Shown here piece by piece: positions 7,024 to 16,004 of a stretch of DNA of 45,233 nucleotides. The notes under the pieces are model-generated. The model was not told the origin of the DNA, did no database searches, and saw nothing but the letters and a program-made list of their open reading frames with translations. The position numbers were made by a program, and so were the translations under genes. Every line of letters begins with the position of its first letter. Position 1 is the stretch's first letter. Location: the NCBI GenBank assembly GCA_944388395.1, contig CALXIP010000111.1, forward strand, positions 1-45,233. Direction: 5' to 3'. The DNA is from an uncultured Ruthenibacterium sp. (lineage in GTDB: Bacteria > Bacillota > Clostridia > Oscillospirales > Ruminococcaceae).

Positions 7024-9127
7024 TGTGAACCTCGTTTATTTTTATTTGACCGCCTGCACGCACCCATATCTCCTGTTCAGACATTCCCTGATGGACCTCC
7101 GGATATTTTTCGGCCCATTCATACGTTCCCGCCGCAGGCAGCACAACCTTTCGGCAGGACAGTCCTTCCGGTGTTCCGCTGCCACCGAAGTACACATCCA
7201 GCATCGGATAACCGGTAAAATCCACTTTCCCAGAAGCAATTGCAAGGCGGCGGCCGCCCACATCCACGCACACAAAATTTCCGTTTTCCTGTCGTTTCAT
7301 ATATACCATTATATCACGAAAAAGTCCCTTTACCGCATGATTTCGAAACTGACGCGCACAAATGCACTCTTCTGCATTCAGCTGTTGTGCCAATGCGGCT
7401 TCATCACCCTCCGCCCGCAAATCGATCAGCACATCCACCTGCGACCGATTCACGCTTTGCAAATAATCTGCAATTTGCTGCACATTGCTCTGTGGGCTTC
7501 GATAAATCACCAGCGTAAACCCGGACTGTGTCACAACCAGCGACGGGTTGACCCCGGATCCCACCATGGCAAATCGAACCACATGAATGCTTGCCACCCC
7601 ATAAAGTGCCATTGCAGACACAGCGAGACAGGCAGCCAGAGCCAGTCCCCGGCGCAGAGAAAAATTCAGTTTCCATGCAATCAAAATCACAGCAAGCGCG
7701 CACAGACTGGTCAGGACGGCATAGCTTCCGGACAGATAAACCATGGACTGTGGAAAAGCATCCACCGCCTCTGTAACCAACAGCATCCAGCGAATGCAAA
7801 GCCCGCACAGCAGGCCAAGCAGTTTTGCCAGAAAAAGCAGCGGCGGGATCATTCCTGTCAGCGCGCACAGCAAACCGCTCAGCACCGTGAAAGGCACCAC
7901 CGGCAGAACCAGAAGATTACACAAAATACCAAACAGCGAAACGCCGCCGCCCATGGCCGCGATAACCGGCAGCGTCGCGAGCGTGACCAATCCCGTCACC
8001 AGCACAGTCTGATAAATGCGCACCCACCTTTTTGCAGGGACACGATTGCGCTTCTTCCAGCCTGCATAGGTCCGCTCCATCACGTTTCCCGCAAACAGAA
8101 CCGCCAACGTTGCCGAAAACGAAAGCAGCAAACCGATGTCCTGTGCCGCGAATGGATTTTGAATGCAAAGCAACAGTGCAGCCAGGCCCAAACTGGTAAG
8201 CGTATCGCCCGGCTGCTTCAGCAGTTTTCCGATATAAATCAACAGCATGACACAACCGGCTCGCACCACAGAGGGCGTAAATCCCACCACGCACATAAAC
8301 AGCAACACCGCCAGGCAGGACAGCGCCGCAGCAGCGCGCCGGTTCAAAAAGCGCTTCAACGCCAAATAGCACAAAGCGCCGATTGCCGACAAATGAAGGC
8401 CCGAAACGACCAGAATGTGAGACAGCCCCGCCTGCTGAAAAAGCTGTTTCAAATCTGCAGAAAGGCCCGACCGCTCGCCAACACACATCGCAGAGGCCAA
8501 TTCACAATAGGGATGCGGCAAAACGGCATACAGAGATTCCCGCAAATCCTGCTGAAGACGAAGCAGTCCATTCCGCAGCCCGGGCGCTCTCCCCAAATCC
8601 TGAAAATCGCCCTGATACTCCGCACAGACAAATCTGCTTTTTGCCTGCGCGTTGGAAAGATACTCATTTTCCGGCAAGGCGGACAATGCGACCCTTGCCT
8701 GAATTCTCTGTCCCGGTTCTGTCCGGGGACACGCCTCGATCTCTGTTTCAAAGGGAACCCACAGACGCTGACCGTTCCAAACCCGTACCCTTACCGTGGC
8801 GAATACACGTTCTTCTTCGAAACCTGCTCGTGTTTCCAGCACATCCGCCTGTATGGTTCCGCTGTCATTTGCCAGGTGCAAAACCGGGTTTACAACCACA
8901 TTCAAATACAGCATGCGCAGCACCAGCGCCATTGCTACCGTACCGCAGAGAAGCAGAATCAGCAGTGCGCGGCGTAAATGACCGCGCCACAGAAACGCAA
9001 TTACAAACAGCAGTACAAAAACGGCCGTCAGCGGCCCGAAAGCCACTGACGGCATAAACCCCGCCAGCAATTGCGCAACCAGATAGGTAAAGCCGATCAG
9101 GCACAGTGTGCGGCGTTTTTCCAACAT
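7010..9127 (-). CDS. comEC: ComEC/Rec2-family membrane protein with degenerate C-terminal domain
   Basis: ComEC forms the inner-membrane channel for transforming DNA. The 705-residue protein has N-terminal hydrophobic segments (about 10-70), a soluble OB-like DUF4131 region (about 85-190) and the polytopic competence domain (about 205-490) with SHILVVSGLHLSAIG and GFTPSVVRAG. The C-terminal part (about 525-705) occupies the place of the metallo-beta-lactamase nuclease domain, but I find no HxHxDH. Where the motif belongs the sequence reads VDVLIDLRAEGDEAAL. It may therefore import DNA without degrading a strand itself, or it may have another job. Its ATG overlaps the previous stop as TAATG with little ribosome site, suggesting coupled translation. 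Confidence 0.88.
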   Translation of the reverse strand: MLEKRRTLCLIGFTYLVAQLLAGFMPSVAFGPLTAVFVLLFVIAFLWRGHLRRALLILLLCGTVAMALVLRMLYLNVVVNPVLHLANDSGTIQADVLETRAGFEEERVFATVRVRVWNGQRLWVPFETEIEACPRTEPGQRIQARVALSALPENEYLSNAQAKSRFVCAEYQGDFQDLGRAPGLRNGLLRLQQDLRESLYAVLPHPYCELASAMCVGERSGLSADLKQLFQQAGLSHILVVSGLHLSAIGALCYLALKRFLNRRAAAALSCLAVLLFMCVVGFTPSVVRAGCVMLLIYIGKLLKQPGDTLTSLGLAALLLCIQNPFAAQDIGLLLSFSATLAVLFAGNVMERTYAGWKKRNRVPAKRWVRIYQTVLVTGLVTLATLPVIAAMGGGVSLFGILCNLLVLPVVPFTVLSGLLCALTGMIPPLLFLAKLLGLLCGLCIRWMLLVTEAVDAFPQSMVYLSGSYAVLTSLCALAVILIAWKLNFSLRRGLALAACLAVSAMALYGVASIHVVRFAMVGSGVNPSLVVTQSGFTLVIYRSPQSNVQQIADYLQSVNRSQVDVLIDLRAEGDEAALAQQLNAEECICARQFRNHAVKGLFRDIMVYMKRQENGNFVCVDVGGRRLAIASGKVDFTGYPMLDVYFGGSGTPEGLSCRKVVLPAAGTYEWAEKYPEVHQGMSEQEIWVRAGGQIKINEVHNGFE

Positions 9128-9666
9128 TATTTGAAGAACAGGGGCAGCGGCTCCAGGAACGTGATGTCCGTGCGGTCCGCGGCATCGCCTTCGGCCAGAA
9201 CGGCAGCTTTGGCCACGACATTGGCAGAGCTTTTCCCTACGAGCGCTTCCAGCGCATGCAGGCTTCCACCCGTGCTGATCACATCATCCACAATGACAAC
9301 ACGTTTTCCGGCCATATCGTCCAGATCTTTCTGGTCGATCACCAGTTTTTGCACAGCCTCTGTAGTGATGGATTTATCTTCCACGATCACAGGGTTTTCC
9401 ATGTACAGCTTCGGGCCTTTGCGCGCCGGGATGTAACGTTTTCCGCTCTGGCGACTCATTTCGTACGCCAGCGGAATGCCCTTTGCTTCGGCAGTGACGA
9501 TCACGTCGAACTCAGGCAGTTTCTCCAGAAGTGCTTTTGCGCACGCTACCGTCAACTCCACATCGCTGAACATCACAAACGCAGCAATGTCCATATGCTC
9601 GTTCACAGGGCACAGCGGCAGTTCCCGGCTGACACCAGCCACATTGAGAGTATAAGTTTTACGCAT
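9127..9666 (-). CDS. Phosphoribosyltransferase, adenine PRT-like
   Basis: The 179-residue type I phosphoribosyltransferase carries the PRPP-binding motif VVIVDDVISTGGS near residue 128 and the upstream segment VTAEAKGIPLAYEMS. The overall pattern resembles proteins annotated as adenine phosphoribosyltransferase (AMP from adenine and PRPP), though it is not a close copy of the classic Apt sequence. The substrate is therefore unproved. The start is ATG at 9666, with AGGAAAG upstream; eight earlier codons are open but have no better site. It lies in the T-box-led operon between the HIT protein and the comEC-like gene. Confidence 0.8.
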   Translation of the reverse strand: MRKTYTLNVAGVSRELPLCPVNEHMDIAAFVMFSDVELTVACAKALLEKLPEFDVIVTAEAKGIPLAYEMSRQSGKRYIPARKGPKLYMENPVIVEDKSITTEAVQKLVIDQKDLDDMAGKRVVIVDDVISTGGSLHALEALVGKSSANVVAKAAVLAEGDAADRTDITFLEPLPLFFK

Positions 9667-9711
9667 GGTGGTTTCTTCCTTTCCTGTCACAGAACAGCAT
9701 TCGTTTTTACA

Positions 9712-10050
9712 TCAGCCCGGAGGCCAGGCCAGACTGCGCTTTGCCAGAACATGAAAATGCAAGTGCGGCACACTTTGTCCGCCGTCTTTGCCGCAGTTGG
9801 TGACCACGCGGTACCCGTTCTCCAAATTCATCTCCTGTGCGATTTGCGCAATCACTTCAAAAATATGCGCTACAACCGCACTGTTTTCAGCATTGATCTC
9901 CGCGGGAGAGCCGATGTGTGTTTTGGGAATGACGAGAAAATGCATAGGCGCCTGCGGATCGATGTCGTGAAACGCCAAAACCGTGTCATCCTCGTAAACC
10001 TTGTTGACCGGAATTTCACCGGCCACCATTTTACAAAACAGGCAATCCAT
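9712..10050 (-). CDS. HIT-family nucleotide hydrolase (HinT-like)
   Basis: Histidine-triad protein of 112 residues, a purine nucleoside phosphoramidase/adenylyl hydrolase by family. H96-L-H98-F-H100 (in SVPHLHFH) forms the triad with the nucleophilic central histidine. C3 and C6 of CLFC with other histidines could bind zinc, as in several bacterial HIT proteins. FHDIDPQAPMHFLVIPK is the family signature. The ribosome site AAGGAGG is strong. HinT hydrolyses lysyl- and other aminoacyl-adenylates, so a place directly after alaS is sensible. That link is inference. Confidence 0.92.
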   Translation of the reverse strand: MDCLFCKMVAGEIPVNKVYEDDTVLAFHDIDPQAPMHFLVIPKTHIGSPAEINAENSAVVAHIFEVIAQIAQEMNLENGYRVVTNCGKDGGQSVPHLHFHVLAKRSLAWPPG

Positions 10051-10085
10051 TCTCTTTCCTCCTTTTCCGTTGTCTGCAAACGAAC

Positions 10086-12755
10086 TTAAGCATTCAGCGC
10101 AGCGCGCACCAGTTCAGGTACCGCGTTCAGCGCGTCGTCGATCTTGGAAGGCTCTTTAATGCCGGCCATTGCAAAATCGGGCTTTCCGCCACCGTTGCCG
10201 CCCGCAATGGCAGCAATCTGCTTGACCAGCTTTCCGGCGGCAAGACCTTTGGCCTGTGCCTCCTTGCCCACTGCGACCGCCAGAGAAATCTTTCCGTCGC
10301 ATTCACCGATGATTGCCGTGACAGAAGCAGGCACTTTGTCACGCGCTTTGTCGCACATACCACGCACCGCATCGTTGGCCGTCCCGGTGAGGTACAGAGT
10401 GAAGATTTTAATGCCCTCCACTTCCTGCGCGTCTTCAAACAAGCCGTCCACTTTCGCATTGGCAATCTGCGCCTTCAAATCATCCAGTTCTTTCTGAACG
10501 TTTTTCAGTTCCGCAGATACAGTGGCCGCGCGCTGCGGCAGATCGTGGATATTGCTCACCTTCAGCGTGCCGGCCACCTGATTGAGCATCTCGTTTTTCT
10601 CATCCAGCAGCCGCAGTACGCCGTAGCCGGTGGTACCTTCGATGCGGCGAATGCCGGCCGCTACACTGGATTCGGACAAAATCTTGAAGCAGCCAAGCTG
10701 TGCGGTGTTGCTCACATGTGTGCCGCCGCAGAACTCGGTAGACCATCCGTTGATGTCCACCACGCGGACGATATCGCCGTACTTCTCACCGAACAGCGCC
10801 ATCGCGCCCAGCTCTTTCGCCTCTTTGATGGGCATTTCCTTCACCGTGACCGGCAAAGCTTCGAAAATTTTCTCATTGACGATTTTTTCCACCTGCTGGA
10901 GTTCCTGCGGCGTGACGGCGTTGAAGTGCGTAAAGTCGAAACGGACACGCTCGTCATCCTCATAAGAACCAGCCTGATGCACATGGGCGCCCAAAACTTC
11001 ACGCAGTGCCTTTTGCAGCAGGTGCGCCGATGTATGGTTGCGCATGATGGCGTGACGGCGCTTTTCATCCACCGTGGCAATCACCGCTTCACCCGTCTGA
11101 ACCATCCCCTCTTCCAGGGTGCAGGTGTGTACGAAATAGCCCTTCGGGGTCTTCTTGCAGGCGCTTACAGACAAATGTGCACCGGAGGCGGTGGTGATGC
11201 ATCCCGTATCCGCCACCTGGCCGCCGCTTTCCGCATAGAAGGGCGTGCGATCCAGAACCACCAGAACGCCCGCTTTGGGGCCGTCGTCCGTGGCAATGGC
11301 ATCCACCAGCTCCTCACCGTCGGACAGCGCCACAACCTTCGCCTCTGCCGCCAGCTTTTCATAGCCCAGGAATTCTGTAGGCTGTGCCTGCACATCGCTG
11401 AACAAATCGGCCGTCCAGCCCGAGATATCCCGGCTCATGCGGTCGGCACGCGCCGTTTCCCGCTGCTTCTGAAGCTCGGAGCGGAAACCTTCCTCGTCCA
11501 CTTCGATTCCCTTTTCCGCGGCAATCTCCTTTGTCAGGTCCAGCGGGAAGCCGAAGGTATCGTTCAGTTTGAACGCATCCATACCGGACAAAATCCGTTT
11601 TTTACCTTCCTGCGCTTTTTTGATCACATCCTCCACCAAATTGTTGAGAATGCTGAGGCCTGCGTCAATGGTGCGGGAGAAACGCTCTTCCTCGGCGGAG
11701 ATTGTTTTCTTGATGTAGTCGGAATGCTCCACAAGTTCCGGATACGCGCTTCCGTTTTCCCGGATGACAGTGTCGCACAGTTCCGACAGGAAGGGACGTT
11801 TTACGCCCAGCATACGGCCATGGCGCGCGGCACGGCGCAACAGGCGGCGCAGCACATAGCCGCGTCCCTCATTGGACGGAAGAATGCCGTCCGATACCAT
11901 AAAGACCGTAGACCGGATGTGGTCGGTAATCACGCGGATGGAAACATCCGTCATATGGTCCTGGCCATAGGTTTTTCCCGTAATGCGCTCTACGTGGTTC
12001 AAAATGTTGTGTACCGTGTCCACCTCGAACAGGTTGCCCACGCCCTGCATCACGCAGGCCAAGCGTTCCAGACCCATGCCGGTGTCAATGTTGGGCTTGG
12101 CCAGACGCTCATAATGGCCGTTTCCGTCGGAATCAAACTGGCTGAACACCAGGTTCCAAACTTCCATATAGCGGTCGCAGTCGCAGCCTACGCGGCAGTC
12201 AGGCTTTCCGCAGCCGTATTCCGGACCGCGGTCAAAGTAAATCTCGCTGCAAGGGCCGCAGGGACCGGAGCCATGCTCCCAGAAATTGTCTTCTTTTCCG
12301 AAACGGACCATATGATCTTCCGGAATGCCGACCTTTTTCGTCCAGATGTCGTATGCCTCGTCATCCTCCAAATACACGGAAATGTACAGCTTTTCCGCCG
12401 GGATCTCCAACGTCTGCGTCAAGAATTCCCACGCCCAGGGAATGACCTCTTCCTTAAAATAATCCTGGAAGCTGAAATTGCCCAGCATTTCAAAGAAAGT
12501 GCCGTGACGCGCCGTAATGCCCACGCGCTCAATATCCGGCGTACGGATGCATTTCTGGCAGGTAGTCACCCGATGGCAGGGAGGTTCCTCCTGCCCCAGA
12601 AACCATTTCTTCATGGGGGCCATGCCCGAGTTGATCAGCAAAAGGCTGTTGTCGTTGTGGGGAACCAGCGGGAAACTGTCCAGGCGCAGATGGCCTTTTC
12701 CCTCGAAAAACGAGAGATACTTTTCACGCAGTTCGTTTAATCCGGTCCATTCCAT
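10086..12755 (-). CDS. alaS: Alanyl-tRNA synthetase
   Basis: Charges tRNA-Ala with alanine in the cytosol. The 889-residue protein has the class II catalytic core with FFEMLGNFSFQDYFKEE (motif 2 region), the tRNA-recognition region, an editing domain with HTSAHLL and CGGTHVSNT supplying the zinc/histidine-cysteine site, and the C-terminal C-Ala domain ending in GGNGGGKPDFAMAG. The length is normal. The start ATG has GAGGAGA upstream. It is controlled by a T-box leader and heads a six-gene operon that runs to rnmV. Confidence 0.97.
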   Translation of the reverse strand: MEWTGLNELREKYLSFFEGKGHLRLDSFPLVPHNDNSLLLINSGMAPMKKWFLGQEEPPCHRVTTCQKCIRTPDIERVGITARHGTFFEMLGNFSFQDYFKEEVIPWAWEFLTQTLEIPAEKLYISVYLEDDEAYDIWTKKVGIPEDHMVRFGKEDNFWEHGSGPCGPCSEIYFDRGPEYGCGKPDCRVGCDCDRYMEVWNLVFSQFDSDGNGHYERLAKPNIDTGMGLERLACVMQGVGNLFEVDTVHNILNHVERITGKTYGQDHMTDVSIRVITDHIRSTVFMVSDGILPSNEGRGYVLRRLLRRAARHGRMLGVKRPFLSELCDTVIRENGSAYPELVEHSDYIKKTISAEEERFSRTIDAGLSILNNLVEDVIKKAQEGKKRILSGMDAFKLNDTFGFPLDLTKEIAAEKGIEVDEEGFRSELQKQRETARADRMSRDISGWTADLFSDVQAQPTEFLGYEKLAAEAKVVALSDGEELVDAIATDDGPKAGVLVVLDRTPFYAESGGQVADTGCITTASGAHLSVSACKKTPKGYFVHTCTLEEGMVQTGEAVIATVDEKRRHAIMRNHTSAHLLQKALREVLGAHVHQAGSYEDDERVRFDFTHFNAVTPQELQQVEKIVNEKIFEALPVTVKEMPIKEAKELGAMALFGEKYGDIVRVVDINGWSTEFCGGTHVSNTAQLGCFKILSESSVAAGIRRIEGTTGYGVLRLLDEKNEMLNQVAGTLKVSNIHDLPQRAATVSAELKNVQKELDDLKAQIANAKVDGLFEDAQEVEGIKIFTLYLTGTANDAVRGMCDKARDKVPASVTAIIGECDGKISLAVAVGKEAQAKGLAAGKLVKQIAAIAGGNGGGKPDFAMAGIKEPSKIDDALNAVPELVRAALNA

Positions 12756-12790
12756 AGGTCTGTCTCCTCATTTTGAAAAATAGAACTACA

Positions 12791-13027
12791 AAAAAATAAA
12801 CTTCCGCCCCGACAAGGGACGAAAGCTTTTCGCATCCGTGGTACCACCCAAATTGCGTGTTTGCACACACCACTTTTCCGCGTTAACGCTGCGCAGCGCC
12901 CTGCTCATCACAGGGGGCTCCCGGGTGGCTGGCAGGAAACCAAGCAAGAACGTTTCAGCCATGCGTTCTCTCTCTTTTGTCTTTCTTTTCCTGTCTGGCC
13001 CAGTCGTCGCCATTTTTTCGTATCTAT
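12791..13027 (-). promoter_or_regulatory. T-box riboswitch leader of alaS
   Basis: The hallmark T-box sequence TGGGTGGTACCACGG lies at 12836-12850 on the minus strand. It is followed by the terminator stem CTTTCGTCCC/GGGGCGGAAG (12801-12825) and a T-rich run (12791-12800). The upstream part can form stem I (for example CAGGAAA/TTTCCTG and AGAACG/CGTTCT). Uncharged tRNA-Ala should stabilise the antiterminator and let transcription continue. The alanine specificity is inferred from alaS. I could not assign the specifier codon with confidence (GCC and GCT are candidates). Confidence 0.93.
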
Positions 13028-13033
13028 TGTTAT

Positions 13034-13061
13034 ATTATAAGAAAAATCAGGCGATTGTCAA
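13034..13061 (-). promoter_or_regulatory. Sigma-A promoter of the alaS operon
   Basis: TTGACA (13056-13061), a 16-base spacer and TATAAT (13034-13039) read on the minus strand. The -35 box overlaps the last codons of the upstream penicillin-binding protein gene. Confidence 0.85.
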
Positions 13062-14677
13062 TACTCGTCCTCCACGCCCAGATACATTCCCAGGTCTGTG
13101 GTCACTTTTGCAAAAACGGCCGCCGCATCGTCGCTGGAATACGTTCCGCTGTCCAGCAAAACCGCAATGGTATACTGAGGATTCTCTGCCGGATAAAATC
13201 CCGCAAACCACGCGTCCATGATTTCTTCCCCGTCCTCCTGAAAGCGGCCGGTTTGCGCCGTACCTGTCTTGCCACCCGCGCCGCCATGCAGCGGTTTTGC
13301 CGGCTTGCCCAAACCGTTTTCCACAACACTGACCAGCATCTTCTGCACTGTCTGCACAACATCGCTTCGAAAAGCCTGCCGCTGAATTGGTGAATACAGA
13401 CTTTCTGTGACGGTTTGAGAATACTCGTTGACAATGCCCTCCACGAAAGTCGGCTCAATATAACGTCCCTGGTTGGCAAACACATTGATGCTGGCCGCCA
13501 CCTGTACAGGAGACGCGGTCAACGCTCCCTGACCGAAGCTGATGGAAGCCAGCTGTCCCAAATCCCGCAGCTGCTCTTCATCCGGAAGATTTCCCGCAGC
13601 GGTGGTCTGCGTTCCCATATAGGCAGTGGCTGTTCCGAAACCGCAGGCCTGCGCTGCCTGCTCCACTGCCTGCGCCCCCAACTGAAGGCCCAAGTGAATA
13701 AAATAGCAGTTGCAGCTTTGCTCAAGTGCCTGTGTCAGGTTCACCGGCCCATGCCCCTTTCCATAGGCGCAGCGGTAAACGTGGCCGCCGATCTCCGTGG
13801 AGCCGGTACATTCATATACCGCATTGGGATCCAGTCCCGCTTCCAGCGCTGCGGCGGCCAGAATAGGTTTAAAGACGGACCCCACGTTGAACGCACTGAT
13901 AGAGCGGTTGATCAGAGAGGAATCGTTTCTGTCAATGCTGAGGGCAACGTTTTCCGGATCATAAACCGGCATGCTCACACTGGCCCGCACACGTCCCGTT
14001 GCTGTTTCCAACACAACAATGCTGCCTTTTTCCATCATCTGCTGCGCGACGCCCTCGCAAATGCGCTGGATTGTCTCGTCAATAGTCAACATCACTCCTG
14101 CGCCGGAGCCCTGCGTATACAAAAGTTTCGGCGGAGCGCTTTCCAGAAAGGTTCCCACCGCCGTGGTGGTACACAAAACCGATGTACTGGTAGAAGCGCC
14201 TGTCAGCAAATCATCGTACACATACTCCGCCCCGCTGACGCCGTGCCCTTCTGCGTCAAGATAGCCCAGCAGATGAACCGCCGTGGGGTTCGGATAATAG
14301 CGAACCGGGCAGGAGAAAAGGTATTCCGGCTGCGTACCGCTGCTTTTCTTCACTTCTATTAAAAAAGGGCTTCCCTGCTGGATCATACTGTAAAAAGAAT
14401 TCTTTTCCGTTGCCGGAATGGAGCCAAACAGTGCATGGTAACTGGAACGTCCCGGCTCGACCACTGCATACGTATTTGTAAATACATTGGTAAGGGGAAG
14501 AAAGTTACAGTCGTAAATATTTCCGCGTCCGTCAAATAAATCCAGCGTTGTCTGGCTTTGCCGCACGGCGGCCTGCGCGTAGGTCTCATTGGTGCACAGA
14601 AGCGCCAGGTTGGCTCCCAAAATCGCAAACGCAAGAACAAAAAACGCAAAAAATGCCACAATACGACTCGTTGACAC
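13058..14677 (-). CDS. Class B penicillin-binding protein (PBP2/SpoVD-like transpeptidase)
   Basis: Cross-links peptidoglycan outside the membrane. An N-terminal membrane anchor (about 6-28) is followed by a dimerisation region and the transpeptidase domain. The three active-site motifs are intact: S267-VFK270 (SxxK), S321-C-N323 (SxN) and K470-T-G472 (KTG). At 539 residues it is shorter than FtsI or SpoVD and has no PASTA repeats. I chose GTG at 14677 because AAGGAGG lies eight bases before it; an in-frame ATG eleven codons upstream has no comparable site. It is a single gene between two terminator/promoter regions. It is a division- or sporulation-type PBP, but which is not decidable here. 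Confidence 0.92.
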   Translation of the reverse strand: MSTSRIVAFFAFFVLAFAILGANLALLCTNETYAQAAVRQSQTTLDLFDGRGNIYDCNFLPLTNVFTNTYAVVEPGRSSYHALFGSIPATEKNSFYSMIQQGSPFLIEVKKSSGTQPEYLFSCPVRYYPNPTAVHLLGYLDAEGHGVSGAEYVYDDLLTGASTSTSVLCTTTAVGTFLESAPPKLLYTQGSGAGVMLTIDETIQRICEGVAQQMMEKGSIVVLETATGRVRASVSMPVYDPENVALSIDRNDSSLINRSISAFNVGSVFKPILAAAALEAGLDPNAVYECTGSTEIGGHVYRCAYGKGHGPVNLTQALEQSCNCYFIHLGLQLGAQAVEQAAQACGFGTATAYMGTQTTAAGNLPDEEQLRDLGQLASISFGQGALTASPVQVAASINVFANQGRYIEPTFVEGIVNEYSQTVTESLYSPIQRQAFRSDVVQTVQKMLVSVVENGLGKPAKPLHGGAGGKTGTAQTGRFQEDGEEIMDAWFAGFYPAENPQYTIAVLLDSGTYSSDDAAAVFAKVTTDLGMYLGVEDEY

Positions 14678-14726
14678 AGTGCACGCCTCCTTTTCCTCAG
14701 TATGTGCCAAAACGTGCCTGTATAAA

Positions 14727-14762
14727 CAAAAAGGCTCCGAAGGTTTGTTTCCCTTCAGAGCC
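14727..14762 (-). terminator. Intrinsic terminator of the pilus-like operon
   Basis: On the minus strand GGCTCTGAAGG pairs with CCTTCGGAGCC across a loop of about 8 bases and is followed by TTTTT, just after the stop of the regulator gene. Confidence 0.9.
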
Positions 14763-14767
14763 CTGCT

Positions 14768-15979
14768 TCAAACCATCGGTTCAAGCATCTGCGACTTCAT
14801 ATCAATGACAAGATTTTTCTTTTCCATATGACTTTGACAAGCCGTTTCCAAACGCTTTTGGACCACCGTCACATCCAGCGCCGAGCGGACCGGAAGCATC
14901 AGAATATACTGGTTCCGACTGTACCGGCTGAAAACATCGCCTTTGCGAAGCGTGTTTTTGATTACCTCTTTCAACTGAAGCATATAGCGTACCGATTCCT
15001 GCTTTTGAAGCAATTCCGTTTTTCGGGGCAAAAGCGTAATCAACATAATAATGACATGATCGCCGCTACGGGCCGCATTGCGCGCCACCATATGGTAAAC
15101 GTGCTTGAACATTTCATACTCGCAATAATACGCACCGCGGATGGGACGGGTGTCTTTTGTGACCTCGGACAGATCCTGCTGCACCTGACACAAATCTTCC
15201 TTGATTTGATTGGAACCTTCCGACGCCCAGAGATAAACATCCCGAAGACGTTCCGGCAGTTTTTCACCGAGCTCGTCATAAAACAGATTGGAGACGACCG
15301 GATAATAACTCAAAACAGCCTGTTTCATATCCAATCCGCGCATCGCAGAGAACATGTATTCATAAAGTTCTTCATGCAGCGGCTCAAACAAAGCTGCCCG
15401 ATTGCAGATGTCCAGCACCTCTTCCAAATCGGCCCTTGTCCCGCGGCCGCTTAGAAGGCCAGCCATATATTTCACGGTGCGCAAATATTTCTGACGATAG
15501 TAACTGTTCTCCTGAATGACCCATTGCCGACTGTTCAACCCCGGCAAAAGCTCTCCGCTGTAAAGGGCCAGAATTTCCCGTGCTTCTTTCAGCTGCTCTT
15601 CCAGCGGTTTTTCCTGCCCGAACAAATCCTCCGTCAGCACTTCAAAGCGATGAATATCCAGTTCCAGCGGAATCTGCGGATTCCACTGATAACGGCCATT
15701 TTCCATCACAATAAATTGCACGCCCGGAGCGGATTTCTGCAGCAGTTTTCGAATGGAATACACTGCATTTTTTAAGGCACCCGCAGGGTTTTCCACTTCA
15801 TCGCTCTCCCAAAGAGCTTCCATCAACTGCTCGTTGGTAAGTTTCTCGTCCGCGCGCGCCAGCAGCAGTGCCAGCAGTTCCTGCGGTTTGTTCATGCGGG
15901 CGGAATGCTCAATCAGATACTGACCATTCCAGCACACTGAAAAGCCGCCAAACATTTTTACCCGCAAACCGTCTGTCAT
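14768..15979 (-). CDS. SARP-type transcriptional regulator with GGDEF-like tail
   Basis: The 403-residue protein combines an OmpR-like winged helix (about 5-95, RVKMFGGFSV and KPQELLALLLARADEKLTNEQLMEALW) with a bacterial transcriptional activation helical domain (about 100-245, LDIHRFEVL and YSGELLPGL). This is the layout of SARP activators. The C-terminal 120 residues resemble a diguanylate cyclase fold (GDVFSRYSRNQYILMLP), but the GGDEF signature is replaced by SRNQY, so it is probably catalytically dead. I chose ATG at 15979 with AAGGAG upstream. It is the last gene of the pilus-like operon, 25 bases after pilT, and may control that operon. DNA target and ligand are unknown. Confidence 0.82.
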   Translation of the reverse strand: MTDGLRVKMFGGFSVCWNGQYLIEHSARMNKPQELLALLLARADEKLTNEQLMEALWESDEVENPAGALKNAVYSIRKLLQKSAPGVQFIVMENGRYQWNPQIPLELDIHRFEVLTEDLFGQEKPLEEQLKEAREILALYSGELLPGLNSRQWVIQENSYYRQKYLRTVKYMAGLLSGRGTRADLEEVLDICNRAALFEPLHEELYEYMFSAMRGLDMKQAVLSYYPVVSNLFYDELGEKLPERLRDVYLWASEGSNQIKEDLCQVQQDLSEVTKDTRPIRGAYYCEYEMFKHVYHMVARNAARSGDHVIIMLITLLPRKTELLQKQESVRYMLQLKEVIKNTLRKGDVFSRYSRNQYILMLPVRSALDVTVVQKRLETACQSHMEKKNLVIDMKSQMLEPMV

Positions 15980-16004
15980 GATCAGTTTCTCCTTTCCATC
16001 ATTT

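Noticed and set aside
7025-8977. A 650-codon open frame antisense to the comEC-like gene
   Set aside because: Its codon use and composition (strings of His, Gln, Arg) are those of a reverse-frame shadow. The opposite strand has clear domain structure.
10545-12740. A 731-codon open frame antisense to alaS
   Set aside because: Shadow of the alaS reading frame through the third-position bias; no ribosome site or family likeness.
12786-13013. Short frame in the alaS leader that could be read as a 75-residue protein
   Set aside because: The region is the T-box leader with hallmark sequence and terminator; no ribosome site.
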